NCBI GenBank assembly: GCA_900546395.1
Contig: URDD01000010.1
Span: 1-49,036, forward strand
DNA: 49,036 nt
Direction of reading: 5' to 3'
Origin: an uncultured Bacteroidales bacterium
GTDB lineage: Bacteria; Bacteroidota; Bacteroidia; Bacteroidales; UBA932
Shown one piece after another: positions 43,257 to 49,036 of this stretch. Position numbers and translations under genes: made by a program. Below the pieces are notes generated by a model that saw nothing but the letters and a program-made list of their open reading frames with translations, was not told where the DNA came from and ran no database searches. Each line of letters starts with the position of its first letter. The stretch's first letter is position 1.

Positions 43257-44132
43257 CTACTTTTTTTCACTTAATTTATCCAGAGAGAGTTCCACCAGAT
43301 TTCTAACAAACTGCTTATAATCCGGATTACTGCTCTTCAGATGTCTGTTGGCAATTATTGCGCAAACAGTACCAGCATTATGCCCCAGATGAGCTGCAAT
43401 ACCAGCTATTGCCGAACCTTCCATTTCAAAATTTGTTATCCTCTTGTCCTCGAATCTGAAACTTTCAAACTTTTCTACCATATCTGGCATTGCCAAAGGA
43501 AGGCGCAAAACCCGTCCCTGAGGGCCATAAAAACCAGAAGCCGAAATCGTCATACCAGGAACTGTACTGTCTTTAAAAAGCTCTGACATTCTGTGCCCGG
43601 CTCTGACAAAATACGGATCGGGCAAATGTCTGTCCCATCCGACATGGTTCTTGAAAGCCTCTTCTATATCAGAAATGGCAATCTTATCCCTTTCTGCATA
43701 CCAGTTAAGAAGACCGTCACACCCCACTGAAATATGAGAGAAAACAAACGAGCCAATAGGTATATCCGGCTGTATGGCTCCTGAAGTACCGATGCGTAAA
43801 ATATTCAGAGAGCGCTTTTCATCCTTGACTTCACGCGTTGTAAAATCTATATTTGCAAGAGCATCAAGCTCAGTCATGACAATATCAATGTTATCCGTAC
43901 CGATACCTGTGGAAAGTACAGTTATCCGAGTACCTCTGTATTTTCCAGTTACAGAAACAAATTCACGCGAAGCATGTCTGAATTCTTTGTCTTCCAAATA
44001 TTCAGACACCATATCTACTCTGCCAGGATCTCCGACAAGTATAACATTGTCAGCAAGTTCCTCAGGTTTCATATGAATATGAAACACTGATCCGTCATCA
44101 TTGATAATGAGTTCCGATTCTGCTATTTTCAT
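43257..44132 (-). CDS. Nucleoside (uridine-type) phosphorylase
   Basis: From ATG 44132 the product has 291 residues. It belongs to the PNP/UDP phosphorylase family: VILVGDPGRVDM at the phosphate site, VLSTGIGTDNIDIVMTEL, RIGTSGAIQPDIPIGS and the ribose-binding FEMEGSAIAGIAAHLG near the C-terminus. It splits a nucleoside with phosphate to the base and ribose-1-phosphate, probably uridine, though purine nucleosides cannot be excluded. The frame extends eight codons upstream (MLVFKFVV), but a -7 promoter element (TAAATTTG, 44145-44138) lies within that part, only 5 nt before ATG 44132, suggesting a leaderless message. Confidence 0.9.
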   Translation of the reverse strand: MKIAESELIINDDGSVFHIHMKPEELADNVILVGDPGRVDMVSEYLEDKEFRHASREFVSVTGKYRGTRITVLSTGIGTDNIDIVMTELDALANIDFTTREVKDEKRSLNILRIGTSGAIQPDIPIGSFVFSHISVGCDGLLNWYAERDKIAISDIEEAFKNHVGWDRHLPDPYFVRAGHRMSELFKDSTVPGMTISASGFYGPQGRVLRLPLAMPDMVEKFESFRFEDKRITNFEMEGSAIAGIAAHLGHNAGTVCAIIANRHLKSSNPDYKQFVRNLVELSLDKLSEKK

Positions 44133-44137
44133 AACGA

Positions 44138-44145
44138 CAAATTTA
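44138..44145 (-). promoter_or_regulatory. -7 element 5 nt before the nucleoside phosphorylase start codon
   Basis: The minus strand reads TAAATTTG, then CGTT-rich 5 nt, then ATG 44132. The spacing implies transcription starting at the ATG. No -33 TTTG at the usual distance. Confidence 0.5.
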
Positions 44146-44185
44146 AAAACAAGCATCTAATTTAGTATTTTCTACCAAATTTTCC

Positions 44186-44193
44186 TAATTTTG
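44186..44193 (+). promoter_or_regulatory. Putative -7 element of the DUF4293 gene
   Basis: TAATTTTG matches TAnnTTTG, 30 nt before ATG 44224. It is divergent from the phosphorylase element. Confidence 0.45.
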
Positions 44194-44223
44194 CCGACTA
44201 AACTAATGAAATATCATAAAATT

Positions 44224-44673
44224 ATGTGGCAAAGAATACAAACTCTATATCTTGCAATAGCAACAGGACTTATAGTATCTATGTTTTTCTGCAATGCAGG
44301 GACATTTATAGGAGCAGACGGCAGCGAATCAATAAAGTATTATGAAAAGACTTCCTATCTTATGTTCCTTATAATGGTAGTAATGGCCAACGGAATCTCA
44401 CTGTTCTCATTCAAATCAAGACTCCTCCAAATGAGAATAACTGTAATTTCAGCCATTCTTCTGCTCGCGCTACAGGTATGGCTTGGTGTTGACTTCGCAA
44501 GATTCCAGATGGGAATAGGTACTGATACAGGATCGGTAAAAATGATTTTCTCATTCACTGCAATATTCCCGCTTATTGCTTCCATACTTGACTTTCTTGC
44601 TGCAAGAAGCATAGCTCTTGACGAAGCCATGGTGCAGTCAGCCTACAGACTGCGAAAATCAAAACGCAGATAA
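44224..44673 (+). CDS. DUF4293 family membrane protein
   Basis: From ATG 44224 the product has 149 residues starting MWQRIQTLYLAIA, the standard DUF4293 opening. It has four hydrophobic segments (about residues 8-25, 45-62, 72-92 and 112-130) and a basic tail (RLRKSKRR). An upstream in-frame ATG at 44206 and a TTG at 44191 are possible but would add residues before the family start; the TTG overlaps the -7 element. The function is unknown; the family is confined to Bacteroidota as far as I know. Its last 15 nt overlap the end of the convergent LytTR gene. Confidence 0.88.
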   Translation: MWQRIQTLYLAIATGLIVSMFFCNAGTFIGADGSESIKYYEKTSYLMFLIMVVMANGISLFSFKSRLLQMRITVISAILLLALQVWLGVDFARFQMGIGTDTGSVKMIFSFTAIFPLIASILDFLAARSIALDEAMVQSAYRLRKSKRR

Positions 44674-45522
44674 AGAGGAAAAGATTTTCAATACATTATC
44701 AGTATAAGTCTTGCTTACAGGTATAGGAGGCACGTTCTCATCAGCGAGGATTAGTACATAGCCTTCATTTTCCTTACGCAATACTTTTACTTTTTCCGTA
44801 TTTACAATATATTTTCTATGACATCTGACTAAAGGACCATTCCTGAAACTGTCTTCAACCGTCTTCAGGCGACATCTGAGCATATACATTTTCAGCATAC
44901 CCTTATTGTCAGAGTACCAGACCTTTATATAATTGTCATCCGATTCAATATAAAACAGGCTGCCTGAACTCAGAGAGAGTTTCAATGCACCGTTATTGTC
45001 AAAAAGCGTAATCTTCGCATCATGGTGCACTTCCGGTTCGTCAGAGACTACGTCCTTGCAATGCATCAGCCGTATCGTATTGTTCTTGTCAATTATGGCA
45101 AAGTACATTCCCGAAATTATATATGGTACTATCAACGAAATCGTTCCATATAAAAGAGACTTTCCCAAAACCTGCATAAAGTTCAAATCGCCATGATCTG
45201 CAATATCCATAGTGACAAATGTATAGAACAGACATATCAGAATGACCTCGGCAATACACCACAATACATATCCCAGATATGTCATTTTCATAACATTCCT
45301 CAACTTATAGAGTGCAACTCTGCTGGCAATGAGAATTAGCAGCGAGACAAATGCAAATCCGGCAGTAAAGAGGAAATATACAGAATTTCCTAATCCGAAC
45401 CATGCTGTGTCAGAAAAAGGAATATACAAATTAAGAAAGACAAGGGCAAAAAGAACAGAAAATGTAACCGTCCCCATAAGCTGTCTTTTTTCTAACAGAT
45501 ATTTTGGAAGTTCCTTATTCAT
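44659..45522 (-). CDS. Membrane-anchored LytTR-domain transcriptional regulator
   Basis: From ATG 45522 the product has 287 residues: four hydrophobic segments in about residues 15-165, a linker, and a C-terminal LytTR DNA-binding domain (about 190-285, with SDDNYIKVWYSDN-like strand, LKTVEDSF, FRNGPLVRCHRKYIVNTEKV and PIPVSKTYTDNVLKIF). No receiver or kinase domain is present. The frame extends to 45585, but a -7 element (TACCTTTG, 45559-45552) lies inside it, so the shorter start is chosen. The layout suggests a membrane sensor that binds DNA directly; the signal and targets are unknown. Confidence 0.9.
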   Translation of the reverse strand: MNKELPKYLLEKRQLMGTVTFSVLFALVFLNLYIPFSDTAWFGLGNSVYFLFTAGFAFVSLLILIASRVALYKLRNVMKMTYLGYVLWCIAEVILICLFYTFVTMDIADHGDLNFMQVLGKSLLYGTISLIVPYIISGMYFAIIDKNNTIRLMHCKDVVSDEPEVHHDAKITLFDNNGALKLSLSSGSLFYIESDDNYIKVWYSDNKGMLKMYMLRCRLKTVEDSFRNGPLVRCHRKYIVNTEKVKVLRKENEGYVLILADENVPPIPVSKTYTDNVLKIFSSLSAF

Positions 45523-45551
45523 CAGCCGGTGCAAATACTCTAAATATCTTG

Positions 45552-45559
45552 CAAAGGTA
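45552..45559 (-). promoter_or_regulatory. Putative -7 element of the LytTR regulator gene
   Basis: The minus strand reads TACCTTTG, 29 nt before ATG 45522. It decides against the longer open frame that begins at 45585. Confidence 0.5.
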
Positions 45560-45675
45560 GTAATTTTTACCACAAATAAATACATTTCGCCACTTTTAAA
45601 CCACTTACCTATATAATAATACCGATAAATGGGGGTCTATTACCACAAATATTTTTTGAATCGGATAGGACGAAG

Positions 45676-45683
45676 TATTTTTG
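45676..45683 (+). promoter_or_regulatory. Putative -7 element of fabH
   Basis: TATTTTTG matches TAnnTTTG. A TTTG lies upstream at 45655-45658 with a 17-nt spacer, slightly shorter than usual. The fabH ATG is 48 nt downstream. Confidence 0.5.
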
Positions 45684-45712
45684 TTTGATTTTTTAAGGGA
45701 AATATCAGTACT

Positions 45713-45725
45713 TTTAAACAGCTTA
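45713..45725 (-). repeat. Minus-strand copy of the dispersed repeat
   Basis: The minus strand reads TAAGCTGTTTAAA, in the fabH leader. Confidence 0.4.
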
Positions 45726-45731
45726 AGCATT

Positions 45732-46679
45732 ATGAAGATTGTAGGAACTGGAAGCGTACTTCCAAAAAAGATTGTTACCAATGACATGCTTTCGGAGTTT
45801 CTGGACACTAGCGATGCCTGGATTTATCCGAGAACAGGTATTAAATACAGACACGTCATTTCCGATGAGAAATTAGAGGATATGGCAATCGAAGCAGCAA
45901 AAAAGGCTCTTGATAACGCAGGTATGACAGCTGCAGACATTGACTTTCTTATCTGCTCCAATGTAGTTAACGAATATATAACCCCGTCGCTCAGTTGCAT
46001 AATACAAGGGGGAATCGGTGCTTCTTGTCCATGTCTGGACATAAACTGCGCATGCGCAGGTTTCATTTATGCTCTGGATATTGCAGAATCACACTTTAAG
46101 GCAGGAAAAGTAAAGAATGTCCTTATCGTATGCGCCGAAGAGCCGTCCAGAATGACAAGTTGGAAAGACAGAAACGTATGCGTACTATTCGGAGACGGAG
46201 CAGGAGCAGCAGTACTTTCTGCAGGTGACAATATAAAAGGAATAAAACTTTCGGCGGCAAGTGCTGTTGACAAACTATACCAGTACCGCACCCTTGAACC
46301 GACTCCTTATATTACTAAAGAGGAAGAAAGCGTTTCTCTTCAGATGAAAGGACAGGATGTATTCAAATTTGCAGTAAAAGCTTCATCAGGAGACATAAAA
46401 TATCTGCTAGACAATCTGGGTATGAAGGCTGATGATGTTGACCACTACCTTCTGCATCAAGCTAATATACGTATAATAAATACAATAAGGGAATTCCTTG
46501 ACCAGCCGGAAGATAAATTTCCGACAAATGTTGAAAGCCACGGTAACTCATCATCTGCAAGTTGCCCTATCCTTCTGGATGAATGTAACAGGAACGGCCT
46601 GCTTAAACGCGGAGAAACCATAGCTCTCAGTGCTTTCGGTGCCGGATTTATTTCAGGAGCAGTTATAATGGAGTGGTAA
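45732..46679 (+). CDS. fabH: Beta-ketoacyl-ACP synthase III
   Basis: From ATG 45732 the product has 315 residues. It has the FabH start (MKIVGTGSVLPKKIVTN), the active-site Cys108 in INCACAGF, the catalytic His in LLHQANIRI (near residue 242) and the Asn in SHGNSSSASCP. It joins acetyl-CoA (or another short acyl-CoA) to malonyl-ACP to begin fatty-acid synthesis. An upstream TTG at 45681 would add 17 residues but overlaps the promoter element. It is followed by fabK and fabF. The usual cluster partner plsX is not adjacent. Confidence 0.96.
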   Translation: MKIVGTGSVLPKKIVTNDMLSEFLDTSDAWIYPRTGIKYRHVISDEKLEDMAIEAAKKALDNAGMTAADIDFLICSNVVNEYITPSLSCIIQGGIGASCPCLDINCACAGFIYALDIAESHFKAGKVKNVLIVCAEEPSRMTSWKDRNVCVLFGDGAGAAVLSAGDNIKGIKLSAASAVDKLYQYRTLEPTPYITKEEESVSLQMKGQDVFKFAVKASSGDIKYLLDNLGMKADDVDHYLLHQANIRIINTIREFLDQPEDKFPTNVESHGNSSSASCPILLDECNRNGLLKRGETIALSAFGAGFISGAVIMEW

Positions 46680-46685
46680 ATTTCA

Positions 46686-46693
46686 TATCTTTG
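46686..46693 (+). promoter_or_regulatory. Putative -7 element of fabK-fabF
   Basis: TATCTTTG, matching TAnnTTTG, lies just after the fabH stop and 34 nt before the fabK ATG. It suggests that fabK and fabF can be read separately from fabH. Confidence 0.5.
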
Positions 46694-46727
46694 CAAGGTA
46701 TTGTAAAAGAACTAAAATCTGAATACA

Positions 46728-47678
46728 ATGATAAAAAGTAGAATTTGTGAAATACTTGGTATAAAATACCCGGTTATCCAAGGCGGTATGGCTTGGGTTG
46801 CGGATGCATCCCTCGCTGCAGCCGTGTCAAATGCAGGCGGACTTGGCCTCATATCCTCAATCAATGCAGGAACAGAAGCCGTAAGGAATGAAATCCGCAA
46901 ATGCAAAGAACTCACAGACAAACCTTTCGGTGTAAATATTATGCTTCAGGCACCTAATGCAGGCGAAATAGCTGCTATGGTTGTCGAAGAAGGAGTGAAA
47001 ATCCTGACTACAGGAGCAGGCTCGCCAGCCCAATACATGGAAATGTGGAAAGAGGCAGGAATAAAAGTCATCCCTGTAGTAGCTTCAGTAGCTCTCGCTC
47101 TCAAAATGCAGGCAATAGGAGCCGCTGCCATTGTTGCAGAGGGCGCAGAATCAGGTGGACATGTAGGAGAACTCCATACAATGGCTCTTATACCTCAGGT
47201 AGTAGATGCTGTTGAAATTCCTGTAATTGCAGCAGGAGGAATATGCGACGGAAGAGGAGTTGCCGCAGCATTGATGTTCGGTGCAGATGCCGTACAGCTT
47301 GGAACAAGATTCCTTGCTGCAGAAGAGTGTACTGCACACCGGAATTATAAGGAAAAAGTCCTTAAAGCAACAGATATTTCCACAATCGTTACAGGAAAGA
47401 GTCTGGGTCATCCGGTACGCTCACTCAAGACACCTTTCTCAAAGACTTTCGCAAAAATGGAGGCTGATCCGAATGTTAAGCCAGAAGAGATTCTGTCATT
47501 TGGTACTGGAGCTCTCCGCAAAGCCGTAAAGGAAGGCGATATAAACGGAAGCTATATGGCCGGAGAATGTGCAGGTATGGTAAAGAAAATCGAACCTGCC
47601 AAAGATATCATCGAAGATTTGATTTTCGGTGCGGAAAAAGTAATCAGAGAAACTTTGGAAACAAGAATCTTAGCTTAA
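46728..47678 (+). CDS. fabK: Enoyl-ACP reductase FabK (FMN-dependent)
   Basis: The 316-residue protein is a TIM-barrel flavoprotein of the nitronate monooxygenase/FabK family. It closely follows pneumococcal FabK as I recall it: YPVIQGGMAWVAD, DKPFGVNIML, KILTTGAGSPAQYMEM, VVASVALALKMQ, ESGGHVGELHTM, IPVIAAGGICDGRG and ADAVQLGTRFL. FabK reduces enoyl-ACP in the last step of each elongation round, using FMN and NAD(P)H, in place of FabI. Its position between fabH and fabF strengthens this over a nitronate monooxygenase. FabK enzymes are known to be insensitive to triclosan. Confidence 0.93.
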   Translation: MIKSRICEILGIKYPVIQGGMAWVADASLAAAVSNAGGLGLISSINAGTEAVRNEIRKCKELTDKPFGVNIMLQAPNAGEIAAMVVEEGVKILTTGAGSPAQYMEMWKEAGIKVIPVVASVALALKMQAIGAAAIVAEGAESGGHVGELHTMALIPQVVDAVEIPVIAAGGICDGRGVAAALMFGADAVQLGTRFLAAEECTAHRNYKEKVLKATDISTIVTGKSLGHPVRSLKTPFSKTFAKMEADPNVKPEEILSFGTGALRKAVKEGDINGSYMAGECAGMVKKIEPAKDIIEDLIFGAEKVIRETLETRILA

Positions 47679-47696
47679 ACTAATACACAGACGAAT

Positions 47697-48950
47697 ATGA
47701 ACAAAAGAGTTGTAGTAACAGGAATGGGCATTATCTCGCCTGTAGGAAACAATGTAGCCGAATTCTGGAAGAACATTCTGGATGGAGTCTGCGGAATTGA
47801 CTTTATTACCGCTTTTCCGACTGACGACCTTCCTGCAAAAGTTGCCGGAGAGGTAAAGAATTTCGTACCTGCAGAACACGGTGTAGAACCGGCATTTGCA
47901 AGAAAGCAGGACAAATTCTCTGTTTTTGCAGTAGCGGCAGCCAATGAAGCAATGAAACAGTGCGGACTCAGCACGGCTGAAGAAGGAGGAAACATTGACG
48001 CCTCAAGATTCGGTGTTTATGTAGGTTCAGGAATCGGAGGATTCAGCACTCAATATAAGGAAAGCGAAAAAATGATAAAAGACGGTGCAAAATGGATTTC
48101 ACCTCTGTTCATTCCTACAATGATTGCCAACATGGCAGCTGGAAACATCGCCATCAGACATAATCTCTGCGGCCCGTGTGTTCCTGTAGTGACAGCATGC
48201 GCTACTTCAACACACACAATAGGAGAAGCTTACAGAGCCATCAAGCACGGATATGCAGATGCAATCATAGCAGGAGGAGCTGAAGCTGCCACTATTCCTT
48301 TGGGAATCGCAGGCTTCGCAAATGCAAAAGCTCTGTCAAAATCCGAAGATCCTAAATACGCATCTCTTCCGTTCAATGCCAACAGAGGAGGATTCGTAAT
48401 GGGAGAAGGAGCGGCAATGCTTGTCCTTGAAGAATACGAACATGCAAAAGCTCGCGGAGCAAATATCATTGCTGAAATGTGCGGATATGGCAATACTTGC
48501 GATGCATACCACATGACAGCTCCGAGAACAGACTGCAAGACACAGGCTGAGGCTGTAAGGCTGGCACTTGAAGAAGCCGGATACACTGCTGACGATGTAC
48601 TTCACATCAATGCCCACGGTACCGGAACAAGCCTGAATGACTCTCTTGAGACCAAAACATTCAAGATGGTTCTCGGAGACGATGCCTACAAAGCACATAT
48701 CTGCTCGACTAAATCAATGACAGGACATATGCTTGGTGCTACTGGTGCAGTAGAAGCTATCGCATCAATCCTTGCTTTGGTAAACGGAGTTGTTCCTCCG
48801 ACTATCAACCTCGACACACCTGATCCGGAATGCGACCTTAACTACACTCCTGGCAAGGCCGTTAAAGCAGACCTCACTCTCGCCATTTCCGATTCTCTCG
48901 GATTCGGCGGACACAACGGATGTATCGCATTCAGAAAATTCTCAGAATAA
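47697..48950 (+). CDS. fabF: Beta-ketoacyl-ACP synthase II
   Basis: The 417-residue protein has the FabF start (RVVVTGMGIISPVGN), active-site Cys168 in TACATSTH, the two catalytic histidines at about residues 307 (INAHGTGTSLND) and 344 (KSMTGHMLGATGA), and the C-terminal NSLGFGGHN-type segment (DSLGFGGHNG). The Cys-His-His triad separates it from FabH. It adds malonyl-ACP units during elongation. It lies 18 nt after fabK in one transcription unit. No acyl-carrier protein gene is seen next to it in the window. Confidence 0.97.
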   Translation: MNKRVVVTGMGIISPVGNNVAEFWKNILDGVCGIDFITAFPTDDLPAKVAGEVKNFVPAEHGVEPAFARKQDKFSVFAVAAANEAMKQCGLSTAEEGGNIDASRFGVYVGSGIGGFSTQYKESEKMIKDGAKWISPLFIPTMIANMAAGNIAIRHNLCGPCVPVVTACATSTHTIGEAYRAIKHGYADAIIAGGAEAATIPLGIAGFANAKALSKSEDPKYASLPFNANRGGFVMGEGAAMLVLEEYEHAKARGANIIAEMCGYGNTCDAYHMTAPRTDCKTQAEAVRLALEEAGYTADDVLHINAHGTGTSLNDSLETKTFKMVLGDDAYKAHICSTKSMTGHMLGATGAVEAIASILALVNGVVPPTINLDTPDPECDLNYTPGKAVKADLTLAISDSLGFGGHNGCIAFRKFSE

Positions 48951-48960
48951 CAGACAGAAT

Positions 48961-49036
48961 AAGAAGCTGTTTAAATTTTTGTCATTATAAATTTTATGAG
49001 GTATTTTTGAGGATGTTTTCTGTGACTTTTTGAAAA
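48961..49036. repeat. Copy of the dispersed AGAAGCTGTTTAAA repeat at the right edge
   Basis: AAGAAGCTGTTTAAATTTTT (48961-48980) is followed by AT-rich DNA that resembles the stretch after the copy at 13002. The repeat runs towards the window edge and may be cut off. Confidence 0.55.

Noticed and set aside
1..49036. tRNA, rRNA or CRISPR array
   Set aside because: No cloverleaf-like gene, ribosomal RNA segment or regularly spaced direct repeat was recognised in the intergenic regions.

Overview
The window is chromosomal DNA from a member of the Bacteroidota, most likely order Bacteroidales. Three things point there. It carries a SusC/SusD pair with a DUF5017 lipoprotein. It has several family-typical lipoproteins and a DUF4293 protein. 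Start sites repeatedly lie just downstream of the Bacteroidota promoter signature (TTTG, 19-20 nt, TAnnTTTG) rather than behind strong Shine-Dalgarno sequences. The genus cannot be told from the sequence alone. I saw no rRNA, tRNA or CRISPR array.

Left part (1-12.8 kb, minus strand): a polysaccharide-utilisation-type locus. A LacI-family regulator is followed by a tight operon (gaps of about 12-19 nt) encoding an FAD-dependent oxidoreductase with a discoidin-like tail, a sodium:solute symporter, SusC, SusD, a lipoprotein with two DUF5017 units, and the N-terminal part of a secreted protein that runs off the left edge. A 12-bp perfect inverted repeat between the regulator and the operon is a candidate operator. 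The substrate is not identifiable; no recognisable glycosidase lies inside the window.

Middle (12.8-24.6 kb): nhaA and an FKBP-type prolyl isomerase lipoprotein on the plus strand; a decayed IS1182-type transposase fragment; an M3 peptidase lipoprotein (minus); the hexuronate genes uxaB-uxaA (plus), which carry tagaturonate through altronate to 2-keto-3-deoxygluconate; then ettA and a membrane-anchored AraC-type regulator (minus).

24.6-37.5 kb: a minus-strand run of a SPOR-domain lipoprotein, an M28-peptidase-like protein fused to a TonB C-terminal domain, leuS and two overlapping YitT-family genes. It is followed by capA-like and phoH (plus, overlapping by 4 nt) and by gyrA with a downstream TPR gene (minus).

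37.6-49.0 kb: a ClpA/ClpC-type unfoldase; a possible 41-codon gene convergent with it; an HAD phosphatase, an AI-2E-family membrane protein and an esterase (plus); a nucleoside phosphorylase (minus); a DUF4293 protein (plus) overlapping a membrane LytTR regulator (minus); and a fatty-acid synthesis cluster fabH-fabK-fabF (plus).

Most of the window is ordinary core genome. The items I find most worth a second look are the M28-like/TonB fusion whose metal-binding residues are mostly replaced, the 41-codon gene beside clp, the promoters placed only 5 nt before start codons, the dispersed AAGCTGTTTAAA repeat, and the unusual gene content of the SusCD operon. No clearly new multi-gene system was found.
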